From Guillardia theta CCMP2712 (lineage: Eukaryota > Cryptophyceae > Pyrenomonadales > Geminigeraceae): a stretch of 64,000 nt of DNA. Shown in pieces: positions 1 to 10,476 of this stretch (positions within the stretch are counted from its first letter, which is position 1; each line of letters starts with the position of its first letter). The DNA is taken from NCBI RefSeq assembly GCF_000315625.1, contig NW_005434595.1, positions 280,895-344,894 on the forward strand. Direction: 5' to 3'. The notes beneath the pieces are model-generated. The model saw nothing but the letters and a program-made list of their open reading frames with translations. It had not been told where the DNA came from and ran no database searches. A program made the translations under genes and the position numbers.

Positions 1-1
1 T

Positions 2-3000
2 TCATACAACAATCAGATCACTGTAACATTCAGCGCCAATATCAAGTTGACGGAGGGCTCCATCATCACCCTGTCTTCTCTAGGAAAGAATGTGACTGCT
101 TCATGGATGCCTCTTGACACAGTGAATCTGACTGGCGACTCCTCATACTTCTCTGATAGCCCCGGTGGAAGCGATTCTAAAGGCATTCTGAACAGCCTCA
201 CGGAGACGCTCAAGCTGTTCGTTCTCAAACCCATCGATGCGTTCCAAACCATCGTGATCTCCTTCAACGTCACCAATCCGGGATGTTTCCGTCCTGCTGC
301 TGATGTGTGTATTGCGGCCAGTAACATCTTGACAGAGAATTGTCCGCACAACGCAACGATCGAACGATCGCAGATCAAGGTTCGAAATGATCCATTCCTT
401 ACCCTCCGACCCGAGATCCTGAGCAGCACGATTGAACATTCGAACCCCTGGCCCTTACAGGCGAACACCATTACTTTGAATTTCAAACTGAATGTCGATG
501 CAATGCAAACAGTGACAAACATTTCTATTCTCAGCCTTGAGCCTTTGGTGGGCATTCAAAGCATAAGCGATGTTCAGTCCAATCCTTCCTTGGGCACCCT
601 AAATGCTCTCGTCACAGGAAACGCTTTCATCTTCACCACCACAGAGAGCATCATGCACGACACAGACTATCAGATATCATTCACCATCAACAACAGCTAT
701 TGTCAGGGCATGCTTCACAACTTGTCCCTTGCGATATCTGCTTTCCCTGGTTGTTCGCCATCCTTGCCAATTCAGCAAATCAAATTGAACAGCTGCAACT
801 CAATGACATACCCATTCCAAGTTTTGGGAAGCACATGTTCTGGAATCAGCACGATGAACTTTACTCAAGCGCAGATTTCACAATCAAACTCAAAGCCAGG
901 ATGCAGCAACGAGATCACGCTGACCTTTCAGTCCATGCTCTCCTTGGCCGCGGACAAGACAGCTATCAAAGTGACCTTTACGCAAGACCTGCCTCTAAAC
1001 AGTGACTTCACAATCTCTGGACCAAACGCATCTAACTTTGCTAACACCGCAACGTATTCATCACGAACGATTGAGTTAAAGGTCAAAGAGACGTTACAAG
1101 CTTGCTCTCCCGTCACAATCTCGTTTGCGTTTAACAACCCGATGACCTACACAATGCCTGGCAAGGTTTCCATCGAGGCTATCGGCACTGTGAGCAACGT
1201 CAATGAAGTGATTCTGCCTCCATATGCGATCTCACCATCTTCGGTTCTGACGATTGACCGGTGGAGGGTAGGAAAGAGTCTTATGTCTCAGAGTAGCCCA
1301 TACCCAGGTGACCTCAACAACCTTACAGTCACCTTGTCGTTCGAAGGCAGTCTTAAGCAGAACAGTGTAGTGTACTTGTACGCCATCGATGGTGCAGACC
1401 ATCAGGAAGGTACCGTCGAGCTGAACTGGATCAGCGCTGCGCCAGCTTTCGAAGCCACGTGGTACAACTGTCAGAAGGTCCTCAAGTTGACAGCCAACAG
1501 AGACGTGGTCTGCAGCGAAGTGCTGCAGTTCTCCTTCCAAATTCGCAACCCCTTGATGCCTCAGCTTCAGGCGATGGTGGACATGAACATCTCCGACCCT
1601 CAGGGAGTGATGCTTCTCAACAAGTCAGCTGTCTCTTGCGATTACTCTGCCCCGATGAGCATCAAGGCTGCTGTACAGGAAGACTACTGCCCGATGACCG
1701 TCTGGCCGGCCGTGTTCCTTACCAAGAAGGTTGCACAGTCCTCCTCAATCCCCTGCGACGAGAACCTCATCACCTTCTCGTTTGCTACCAACGTCCCCAT
1801 CTTCCCAACAGTGAGTTATACTGCTGAAGCATACACCGCCGCCAAACTTGTGATTGAAGGATTTCCATTCAACAATCAATCGACGGTGCAGCTGGAAAAC
1901 ATACAAGCTTACAAATTCTGTGATGGCCAAGTATTGGAGACTATGCCTACGTTCTTTGATTCTACTTCTGTACAAGTAGTTCAGGGCTCTGTGACCTTAA
2001 TTTTGAATCCGGCGACTAATCCCAACATTACGAGCTACAACTTGGGAATGGAAGATGTGGTGATCTCGTTCAGCTTTAAGGTCAAGAATCCTTTACCTTT
2101 CTCGCATGATTCGACGTCTGGAGTCTTTGCTTCAATCATTATGGTCGGAAACAATCCATTCACCATGATTGAAAGGACTATGCTGTACGTTGAAACTATG
2201 AATGGCCTAATTCCTTATGTCTCATCTCCTCAATTCACAGTTCGAAGTGTTTCCCAGAACAGCTCGGTGCCTTGCGATGACAACACAATTACCATTTCTC
2301 TGCAGATGGATCAGAACATTCTGAAGTGCTCAACAGATGCCGAGTTGATCATCAGCTCGCTCGAGGTTGATCTTCCAGCTCAGCCAGCCATAGTCAGCTC
2401 AAGTTCGTACATCGCCAACAGCGGTCTTTGGAACAGCATGACGAGATCGCTGACAGTGAGCATCACCGAGTCATGGACTGCAAGTCAAACTCTTGTGTTC
2501 TCAGTCTCAACGGTCAACCCTCATTATCCACAGAGCAATGTGAGTCAACCCATGGTGACCATCAAAGATTATACCGCCTTCCCTACCGCTCTACAGTCGC
2601 CCGACGGCATTTACCCCACCTCAGTCGCCATTCCTGGCATCGTCCTGTCCAACATCGTGCAGTCAACCTCCATCCCTGGAGCACAGAACATGCTGACCGT
2701 GACTCTGATGTCAAATCTGACCATCTCTAACAAGTGCGGAACCATCCTGACGATCTCTGGGTTGTCAGGTATCTGTCCCTCCTCAGTGATTGATCTTTCT
2801 GGCAACGGGTCCTCAATCTTCGGTGGCAAAGCACACTGGATGAATGCTTCAAATGCTGTGACCATGACAATCAGTGAGAGCATGATGGCGAATGTGATCT
2901 ACCAGATCTCCTTCACAGTCCTCAACCCAAGCACTCCACAGCCATCTCCACGCATCTTGCTTCAGTACTTCTTGTATCAACCTATCACACAAAACATGAC

Positions 3001-5524
3001 CAAGGTGATGACATCAGCTGGAGCCGCTCTAGAGATCACTGGAAACCTCAAATTCAATGTGGCGACTGTCACTCAAACCGAGGCGGCAGCAGGCAGCACG
3101 AACAAGATTACCTTCACTTTCCAGACGAACGTGCCCCTCTACTCAATGGCCAGCTTGACCATCTCCGGGCTGAAATCAGACCATGCCTTGGAGTCTGTCC
3201 AGTATCAGGCCCCTTTGAACGGAGAGTTCAACTCCCAGGCTGGGCTGCTGGTGCTCAACATCAGCTCTTCGCTGTCCGAGGGTGTGAACTACACTGTTAG
3301 CTTCAACATGGTCAACCCGAGACAAGCGAGACTGCCGCAGAGAGTGTTCATTGAGTCTGGCGGAGTCATCCTGCCAAAGGTCGAGATGACACCTGCGACA
3401 GGGGACCTTGCTCCTTTCGTGGTGCTGCCTCCCTACTTCAACACCTCCTCGGCTTCTCAGAACGTTCACAACTCGTCGACTAAGCCTGGGCAGCTCAACT
3501 CGCTGTCCCTGTCGTTCTCCGCGTCGGTCAAGTTGATTGCTAACGAGAGCGTCTGGTTCTCTGTCACAAACCTGCATGGCGTGAAGCTTGCATCGCAAGT
3601 CGCCGATTCAGTGTCAGGCCCCAGCATGGACAAGTTCTCTAAGTGGATCTGGAACTCGACGAACAGTACACTTTCCTTCCAGCTGGGTCAAGACTTGAAT
3701 GCCTTCGAGGTGTTGGACTTCAGCCTGCAGCTCACCAACGGAGTCTACGGGCAGGACGGGCAGCAGCTTTACCTCCAAGTGTTCTCATATGGGTCTGGAG
3801 TGTTCATCCCTTACACCCCCTTGCAGTCTGATCCGAACCTGCTGCTCATCGAGTCTTCCGTCTCCTTCCTCGAGAAGAGTATCGGGCAGAGCTCATGGCT
3901 CCCTGGAGCCACCAACACCTTGTCGGTGACTCTCAAGCCAGAGTTCCCGCTCAAGCAAGGAGACTCAGTCACTGTACACGGGCTGCTGGGATTTCAAAGA
4001 AATGACGGCATCCTGACCCTTCTAAATGCTGGCCCTGGCTTTGAGCCGAATGCAACCTGGTCAAGATCTGCTGGCAGAGTGATTCTGACGGTGGCTGAGA
4101 ATTCAGAGATCTCAAACACCACTGAAGTGAGCTTTGACCTTCAAAACCCCCTCTACCCGCATGCCTGCCTTGAGAACATTCAGATCTCTGCGACATCCAA
4201 CGTACCTTACCTGAAGGCTCCAATGAGCACAGGGCCGGACAAGAGCTGCCCGCTCTACATTGTTGCTGCTGGTTTCTCGAACCTGTCCATCTCTTCATCT
4301 TCCATCGTTGCGGACACCACTAACGACGTCTCGATCATGTTTCAAACCAACATGAACATCTTTGCTTACTCAAGCACGACCATCTCCGTCCAGGGGCTCA
4401 TCGGGACAGCAACTCCTTCCCAGGATTTCATCCCAGTAACTGTCGATCCAGTGTCGCTGGGTAAAGACTTTGCGCCTCAAGCAGAGCTGATTGAGGTGGG
4501 CTTTGCTCCTTCATGCACGCTATCCAACCAGCAAGTGGTGCTGACCAACTTGAACGGCAACGGAACTCTCAAGGGCGCCAACATGTACTTCACTTGCCAG
4601 AAGCAGACTCCCATTCAGATTTCCGCCTACGATTGGGCTTCCAAGTGCGCTAACTTGTCTTCTCTGCCGTCTTGCACTCTGGGTCAGGTTGAGTACGTCA
4701 CTGTTGTGGATGGAGGCCTTGGATACCTTTCAGGGCCCTTCGAGGTGGCATCTGGTTCCCAGGTGTCAGGCTTGTCAGGAAACTGCACAGTCAACACGGC
4801 AGGAGCCATCACAGGCATCGTCATCATCACCAAGGGTCAAGGCTTCTCTCCTGGTGACAAGATCGTCTGTCCGGGCAACAACATCACTCGCCCAGCTGTA
4901 TTCCAGTACACGACCAGCAACGACACGGCCTCCGTGTCGGCCGCCAAGTGGAACCAAGACTTTGGCCGTCTGGAGCTCAACTATCTCGGAGAGGCGTTGG
5001 AGGAAAGCATGCAGTACAAGTTCTCTGTAAGCTTGTTGAACGGGATCAGGCCGCAAGCTGCTCAGACGGCATCCATCTCCATCCAGTCTCCTGTGCCTTT
5101 CGGTACTCAAACGTTCCAGCAAAAGGCCATGGAGATCCTTCAGTTTGCGTCGGTTTACACAAGAGCGTCGACAGCAGCACCCAACACAGCAGAGAGCACG
5201 CAGGTGTTGTTCAAGGGGATGCAGTGCCAGCAGTCGTCAGTCTACCTCATCTCTGCCGACGTTCAGTGCAACACTCCCATCTCTACCTTATCCCTCATGA
5301 TGAATGGTGAGACCACCACCGTCAACAACCCCCTCCAGAGTTGCTCCACCTACTGCACCCAGTATGCTAGGGTGGTCGACCGCAAGCAGTACTCGTACGG
5401 GTCTCTGAACCTGGACACAGCTGCCTTCTATGGCATTCTCAACACCACGCAAGCATCGGAAAGTATGGTTGACGTGTGTGGAAACAAAGAGCGATTGAAG
5501 ATTATCTTCACATTAGAGTGTTAG
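2..5524 (+). CDS. Giant extracellular repeat protein, 5' end outside window
   Basis: The frame is open from base 2 (the first in-frame codons read SYNNQITVTF) to the TAG at 5522-5524, so about 1840 C-terminal residues are present and the true start lies upstream. The protein is built of about nine to ten degenerate repeats of roughly 130-190 residues. Each begins near a PG..N.ITVTF-like strand followed by S.T.SGL.G, and ends near an ISF.V.NP..PQ-like strand. This beta-rich pattern, many N-glycosylation sequons and the absence of charged low-complexity suggest a secreted or cell-surface beta-sandwich (adhesin-like) protein. Near bases 4690-4880 a different glycine-rich unit (GGLGY, later GQGFSPGD) interrupts the series. 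No transmembrane segment is seen at the C terminus, which ends in FTLEC. I do not recognise a named family. The function as surface or matrix protein is inference; the repeat structure is read directly. Confidence 0.8.
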   Translation, partial: SYNNQITVTFSANIKLTEGSIITLSSLGKNVTASWMPLDTVNLTGDSSYFSDSPGGSDSKGILNSLTETLKLFVLKPIDAFQTIVISFNVTNPGCFRPAADVCIAASNILTENCPHNATIERSQIKVRNDPFLTLRPEILSSTIEHSNPWPLQANTITLNFKLNVDAMQTVTNISILSLEPLVGIQSISDVQSNPSLGTLNALVTGNAFIFTTTESIMHDTDYQISFTINNSYCQGMLHNLSLAISAFPGCSPSLPIQQIKLNSCNSMTYPFQVLGSTCSGISTMNFTQAQISQSNSKPGCSNEITLTFQSMLSLAADKTAIKVTFTQDLPLNSDFTISGPNASNFANTATYSSRTIELKVKETLQACSPVTISFAFNNPMTYTMPGKVSIEAIGTVSNVNEVILPPYAISPSSVLTIDRWRVGKSLMSQSSPYPGDLNNLTVTLSFEGSLKQNSVVYLYAIDGADHQEGTVELNWISAAPAFEATWYNCQKVLKLTANRDVVCSEVLQFSFQIRNPLMPQLQAMVDMNISDPQGVMLLNKSAVSCDYSAPMSIKAAVQEDYCPMTVWPAVFLTKKVAQSSSIPCDENLITFSFATNVPIFPTVSYTAEAYTAAKLVIEGFPFNNQSTVQLENIQAYKFCDGQVLETMPTFFDSTSVQVVQGSVTLILNPATNPNITSYNLGMEDVVISFSFKVKNPLPFSHDSTSGVFASIIMVGNNPFTMIERTMLYVETMNGLIPYVSSPQFTVRSVSQNSSVPCDDNTITISLQMDQNILKCSTDAELIISSLEVDLPAQPAIVSSSSYIANSGLWNSMTRSLTVSITESWTASQTLVFSVSTVNPHYPQSNVSQPMVTIKDYTAFPTALQSPDGIYPTSVAIPGIVLSNIVQSTSIPGAQNMLTVTLMSNLTISNKCGTILTISGLSGICPSSVIDLSGNGSSIFGGKAHWMNASNAVTMTISESMMANVIYQISFTVLNPSTPQPSPRILLQYFLYQPITQNMTKVMTSAGAALEITGNLKFNVATVTQTEAAAGSTNKITFTFQTNVPLYSMASLTISGLKSDHALESVQYQAPLNGEFNSQAGLLVLNISSSLSEGVNYTVSFNMVNPRQARLPQRVFIESGGVILPKVEMTPATGDLAPFVVLPPYFNTSSASQNVHNSSTKPGQLNSLSLSFSASVKLIANESVWFSVTNLHGVKLASQVADSVSGPSMDKFSKWIWNSTNSTLSFQLGQDLNAFEVLDFSLQLTNGVYGQDGQQLYLQVFSYGSGVFIPYTPLQSDPNLLLIESSVSFLEKSIGQSSWLPGATNTLSVTLKPEFPLKQGDSVTVHGLLGFQRNDGILTLLNAGPGFEPNATWSRSAGRVILTVAENSEISNTTEVSFDLQNPLYPHACLENIQISATSNVPYLKAPMSTGPDKSCPLYIVAAGFSNLSISSSSIVADTTNDVSIMFQTNMNIFAYSSTTISVQGLIGTATPSQDFIPVTVDPVSLGKDFAPQAELIEVGFAPSCTLSNQQVVLTNLNGNGTLKGANMYFTCQKQTPIQISAYDWASKCANLSSLPSCTLGQVEYVTVVDGGLGYLSGPFEVASGSQVSGLSGNCTVNTAGAITGIVIITKGQGFSPGDKIVCPGNNITRPAVFQYTTSNDTASVSAAKWNQDFGRLELNYLGEALEESMQYKFSVSLLNGIRPQAAQTASISIQSPVPFGTQTFQQKAMEILQFASVYTRASTAAPNTAESTQVLFKGMQCQQSSVYLISADVQCNTPISTLSLMMNGETTTVNNPLQSCSTYCTQYARVVDRKQYSYGSLNLDTAAFYGILNTTQASESMVDVCGNKERLKIIFTLEC

Positions 5525-5573
5525 ATGTGATGTTTTGATGTAAAGAACTCCTAAGTTCCATTTGAGTATTTTG

Positions 5574-5579
5574 AATAAA
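5574..5579 (+). promoter_or_regulatory. Candidate poly(A) signal of the surface repeat gene
   Basis: AATAAA lies 50 bases after the stop codon of the giant repeat protein gene. Only the hexamer and its position support this. The 280 bases between this gene and the CFAP251 stop codon contain no convincing coding sequence. Confidence 0.35.
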
Positions 5580-5806
5580 TTAAAGCAGATACTTGATTTC
5601 TGCTCCTGCTCTCGCTCCCTTGCCTCAACCCCTCCTCTCAATGCTCCTCCTGCCGCAGATCTTTCGCTCTCGTCAAGTATCGTAACTTAACAGTCTCGAG
5701 TGAGTGTCAAGTAACAAGCCAAGAACATGTCACCTTCCAATAGACTCCACTGCCCCAATGCCCTCAAACCCCAGGACCTGTGGGAGACTTTCAGCTACTG
5801 GGCACA

Positions 5807-8800
5807 CTAGCACATGCTCTCAACGTTCTCGGCGAACGTGCTTGCCATGAAGTCTTCTCGCCTGCTTCGAGGTGAGCTTGCGACCAACAGCAACTTTGAC
5901 GTTACCCGCTCAGACTCGATCCTGTCAGTCGGGCGATCGCTGTTTGTATCTCGCTCTCCGACAGAGATTCTCCCATCCGCATCAACATCATTCGCAGCTG
6001 CTCCCATTTCAGGATCCCTGTCACTGGCTCTGCTCCGAGGTGATGGAAGGCCTGGTATGTAGACATGAGGGAGGAGGAGGGTGGCAGTATCAAACCACCT
6101 GCTGAATCTCTTCCAGGCTGACATCGTTGACAGGCTTGTGATTGACAAACAATTTGATCTGATAGAAACTCAGGGCTGACAACAGCAAGAGTCCTTCCAA
6201 ACCAAGTCTGAGAAGGTTACAGAATCCTTTCCCTTCCTTCTGACTTCATGAACCATATCGCGGATCTCGAACTTGGAGGGATAATACCCAAATGCCTGAA
6301 GGACTGGTGAGAGAAAAGGGAAGAGTCCTGGTCAATCTTAACCTGCATCAACTCTGGTACGGCTTCGACGGGGGCCAGCCCTGTAACTTTCCTCTCTTCG
6401 GTCGTGTCCTCTCCCTATCACTTCACGTAAGTCACACCAACGCCGAGAGAGGAGCGGGACCTGAGCTCTTAGCTGAGCCAGGTAGAAATAATCCAGCATC
6501 TCGTCGTACAGCTCTCCCCCTTTCCCCCCCGGGATCAACGCTTCAAACGGCTCGATCCCCGACCCCCCCAGCGCTGCCGATGCCTCTAAGGCGGAGGGGT
6601 CCACCTCCCACAAAAAGATCCCACAGTCTGACCCTCCTGTTGTCAGCACCAGCTTCCCATCATGTGACGCGCACATCTCCGCCACCTCCCCAGCATGCGC
6701 TATCAGCCCCATGCTGCAGTTGGGGTTCCCGTCCAGTGGCAGCTTGATGAGCCCGACGACCTTGTGAGGGGTCGCGTAGACGACATACTGCTTGCCCTGC
6801 TCGTCGGGCGGGAGAGTGAGGAGACGATGAGGGGGAGGGCCGAAGGTTGGGCCCAAGAGAGTCTGCAGGCAGTGCGAATCTTGTTCCTCGAGCGGTCGAT
6901 TGTCATGCACGCCGGTCAGACCGATGATATCCAACACCTGCAGCGAGTGAAAGTGAGAGGAGGAGGAGAAACGAAAGGAGTACGAGGAAAAGGAGGAGGG
7001 AGAGGAGGAGGGAGGGGAGGAGACCTTGAGTTTGCTTTCACTGTTAGCTGATACCAGGAAGATCTTGTTGGGATCTTCTCCTTGCTGACATCCAGGTGGG
7101 AGCTGATAAGCTCAAGTCAGTTTAGCAGCTTTTGCTTCATCTTCTCACCTGTAGGAGGGCTGTGGGCACCGCCGTCTCCTCAATCGTGATCGCACATCGA
7201 ACGACGACACCTTAGACGAGTGAGGAAGGAGAAGGAGGGAGGGGAAGGAGAGCGACGATGACTTAAAAAAGGAGACAGGGGGGGTGGGGGGGGCGGAGAA
7301 AAGGTGGGAGGTGGTTGAAGGAGATGAGATCAGGACCTGTGGCTGCCATCGAGCTGGACAAGTCATACTCCACTATCACTCTGTCCTGCGCGAGGGAAAC
7401 TAGCCGAATGATCCCAGCAGCCTTGTCAAGGATGAACTGTAGCCCTACGATCCTGCCGTGATGAGACCTGCCGGTACAGTCACGCAAGGCAGGCGAACTC
7501 TCCCGTCTTCACCTGTATCTTCCCACGTACAGCCATGGCACCTCCTTGCCGCTCTCGAGCACCTGCAAGAGGGTGAGGTAGAGCTGGAGAGACGTCGACT
7601 TACATTTCTCTCTCTGCGGAAGATCCCAACGCAGTTGTGGGCATCTGCAACCGCCACGTGCATGCCATCGGGAGCGAACTGAACCGACGTGATCTCGCAG
7701 TCAATCTGGTGGGAAGGGATGAGGAGAGGAAGCCGCGCGAGGTTGATCCACTTCACCTGAGACATGCGCTGGATGAGCTCGAGGTCCGAGACCCCGATGA
7801 TCAGCACGGAGCCGTCGGTGCATCCGATGACTAGCTCCTGCCCGTTGGGGTTGACGCAGATGCAGGTGGGAGTTCTCTTCTCCAGCACTTTCTGCTGAAG
7901 CCAAGCTTGAGACTCGAAGTCCAGCACTCGCAGCATCCCGCTCGTGGTCACCACGAAGAGCTTGGAGGAAGAGGGATAGGCGCACATAGCGGAGATGGGG
8001 GACTCAAAGCCCTGGACGAGAACCTCTCCCTTTCTCTCCTCCTTGGAGTACTGCTCGAAGATAGCTGCGTTCACCAACGCAATCTTGCCTGCCTTGGTGG
8101 CCACAATGAAGTTTGGGATGCGAACCTCGCCCTCCAGGTAGCCTCCATCCTTAGGAGTCGCGCGGGGAGATGTGAAGGTGAGCGACGCGATGGGTCCGAC
8201 GTCGAGGTCTTCGTACCAAGCAAGGAGGCGGAACTTGAGGTCATAGAAGCGCACGAAGCCGTCGGCGCCTGCGGTGACGAGGAAGCTGTCGAAGACGGAG
8301 ATGAAGGTGATGGCGTGACCATCGTGAAGCTTGAGCAGCTTGACGGCACATCGGTCCGAGGGCCTCGCGTCAAGAGCAGGGAGAAGAACTTGATCCCAGA
8401 GAAGGAGGTCACCGTCCTCTGTCGCCGAGACAGCCTGGTTGGAGAAGGGGATGAAGACACTCTGTGTGAACTTGCCGACAGGGGATGAGAACTCCTTGGA
8501 GGACAGGGCAGGCGAGTAGAACTTCAACTTGTCGTCTGTGGAAGAAAGTCACAGGAAGACGAGGAGGGAAACAGAGTGGCAGGAGGAGGAGGAGGAGGAG
8601 GAGGAGGAGGAGGAGGAGGAGGAGGAGGAGGAGGAGGAGTTTAGAAACCAGTTCTACCTTCCCAGCTCCAAAAGATCACTCTCTGCGATCCATTCGTCAT
8701 GATTTCTCTCACGTCATCGCGGCGGAATTTGACGCATGTCTGCAAGTCCCGGCTGATGACGTCATGCTGAGCCGCTGGAGTCTCTTCGGGGCTAGTCCAT

Positions 8801-9250
8801 CTCCACACCGCAATCGTCTGCTTCGGACCTGCTCCTATGGAGGCGATGTACTTGGCATCCGGCGTCATGTCCAAGTCAACCACACCCCCTATGTGAGGGT
8901 CGAAGATGGATCGGACAGGCACCCCAGTCCGAGCGTTCCACACGATGATCATGGCGTCTTTCTCGCCCATGTCGCCTGTCGCCAGCCACTTCTTGTCATC
9001 GCTCGTCGCCGCGCATGTGATGGTATTGGTGTGTCCTTGGAGTAGGCGCTGCTGTCGCATCTCGTAGTCAAAGATCACTCCTGTATGTCCAATAGCATAG
9101 AACATAGCTAGATGCCCCTCGGCTGTCAGGTCGACCAGCACCATCGACTGAAAGACATGTCAACTAGTTGCATCTCCAAGGAAGCGTCTCCACTACCTCA
9201 AGATTGAAGCCGAAGGTCCACCTGAGGTTCATCGCGTTCCGGTCCACCAT
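5807..9250 (-). CDS. CFAP251: CFAP251/WDR66-like axonemal WD40 protein (multi-exon)
   Basis: This is the WD40 component of the calmodulin- and spoke-associated complex at the base of radial spoke 3 in motile axonemes (family knowledge). The first recognised exon (9197-9250, MVDRNAMNLRWTFGFNLE) matches the WTFGWN segment of WDR66. Exon 2 (8658-9147) carries HTGVIFDYE, LQGHTNTITC, ATGDMGEKD and WNARTGVPV, in the family order. Exon 3 (about 7604-8535) continues the propeller, followed by small exons around 7500-7560, 7320-7450, 7040-7110 and 6480-6940. The last gives the family's LIPGGKGGELYDE and DYFYLAQLRAQ. C-terminal exons encode the EF-hand-like tail (YYPSKFEIRDMVHEV, VNHKP, GESLSESEIQTA). 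The last exon ends in a stop at 5807-5809. The methionine at 9250 follows a possible AG acceptor, so a low-complexity N-terminal exon may lie beyond it, perhaps across the assembly gap. Splice sites are partly approximate. Confidence 0.9.
8581..8639. repeat. (GGA)n microsatellite in a CFAP251 intron
   Basis: About 59 bases of uninterrupted AGG/GGA triplets sit in the intron between the 8658-9147 exon and the exon starting at 8535 of the minus-strand gene. On the gene strand it reads as TCC, that is a long pyrimidine tract close to the 5' splice site. Confidence 0.9.
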
Positions 9251-9748
9251 CTGACACAGAGGTCATCAACCTATGTTTGGCTCACTCGCCTGAGTTTCCC
9301 TCTGATACGTTTGAACAGATTCATCTTGACCTCAAATCTCCATCCATGGCTAATGCTCACTATCCACATAATTTCTCTGGTTTCTGCCTGACACTTTCGC
9401 TTGCTAGCTTTTTCTTTCCAACCTCTTTCGGCTGCATGCTGAGGACCTACTTTTGTAATGCCCCTCCTCGCTCATCCCGTATCATCAGGTCTCACCCCTT
9501 GTTCCCCAATGCTTTGTCTCGACATCGTCTGCTCTCATGCACAACGTTTGTTGTCCCATGTCCTCACCTGATATCCTCGTCTCCCTTCCTGTCTCTCCTC
9601 CAACTTCCATCCTCTGTCCCTCTCTTCTCTCTCTGTCCCTCGTTCCTCCTTCTATCCTCCCTCCTCTTCCTCTTTCTCCTCGCTCTCCTTCTCCCTCCTC
9701 TCTGTCTCTGTCTCTGTCTCTTCTCTCCCTCTTCCCCCCCCCCCCCCC

Positions 9749-9848
9749 NNNNNNNNNNNNNNNNNNNNNNNNNNNNNNNNNNNNNNNNNNNNNNNNNNNN
9801 NNNNNNNNNNNNNNNNNNNNNNNNNNNNNNNNNNNNNNNNNNNNNNNN
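9749..9848. other. Assembly gap of exactly 100 N
   Basis: One hundred Ns lie between a poly-C run (9734-9748) and GTCTCT hexamer repeats. The round number suggests a placeholder of unknown true length. Any upstream exon of CFAP251 could be hidden here. Confidence 0.97.
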
Positions 9849-9942
9849 GTCTCTGTCTCTGTCTCTGTCTCTGTCTCTGTCTCTGTCTCTGTCTCTGTCG
9901 CCTCCTCCTCCTCCTCCTCCTCCTCCTCCTCCTCCTCCTCCT
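9849..9942. repeat. (GTCTCT)n followed by (CTC)n microsatellites
   Basis: About eight GTCTCT units run directly into about 14 CTC triplets next to the gap. Similar TCTGTCTC units precede the gap at 9701-9720, so the gap probably collapsed one continuous low-complexity array. Confidence 0.9.
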
Positions 9943-10476
9943 GCATCCCCTTGTCTGCCTCACGGCATTGCGTCATGTCCGTTGATTGCCTCATCCCCGC
10001 TCAACTCTCACTCCTCTTCACTACCCCCACACCTGCCACCAACCTACCACTACCACCCTACCTCAATACGGCATATTATCCCCTGGATAGCCTAACTCTG
10101 ATAACCCCTACCCCCTAGGACACCTCTCTTTTCGTGGTAAAGTACCGGTCATTCACACTACCCCTACATCCCTTTGGACCCTTCCCGGTTTGAATTTCGC
10201 GCCACGCCTGGAGAAGCACCAGGCAAGTGGCGTGCGAGTTGCGAAATGAGGGGCGGGGAAGGAAGCGGAGGAGAGGAGAGAAGCGAGAGAAGACGAACAT
10301 GCGCTGAGAACTGAACTTGAAGGTTGCCACCACGAGGGCAGGTAAGCATTGACTGCTATCGTGATGAGAAAGGTGATGGTTCTGACTACATAACCCAGTC
10401 ACTCGCAGTGTGCCCCCCGTCACTTTTTGCAGACAATCTCATCAAACCCCTTGTGACCAGCAGGAAGATATCAAGA

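Larger units (their letters stand above)
9251..10476. other. Pyrimidine-rich low-complexity intergenic stretch with no convincing gene
   Basis: The stretch between CFAP251 and the SMARCAL1-like gene holds long CT-rich DNA, a poly-C run, the N gap, GTCTCT and CTC repeats, and a GC-normal segment from about 10115 to 10340. Long open frames here come only from low complexity and run through the Ns. A GTAAGC at 10341 could be a donor for a 5' UTR intron of the next gene. Nothing else is supported. Confidence 0.6.

Noticed and set aside
47-1000. Antisense open frames over the surface repeat gene
   Set aside because: They are shadows of a strongly patterned sense protein and lack any family features.
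9277-10118. Long open frames on both strands across the N gap
   Set aside because: They consist of poly-Ser/Leu/Pro or Glu/Arg low complexity from CT repeats and pass through Ns; no protein family signal.
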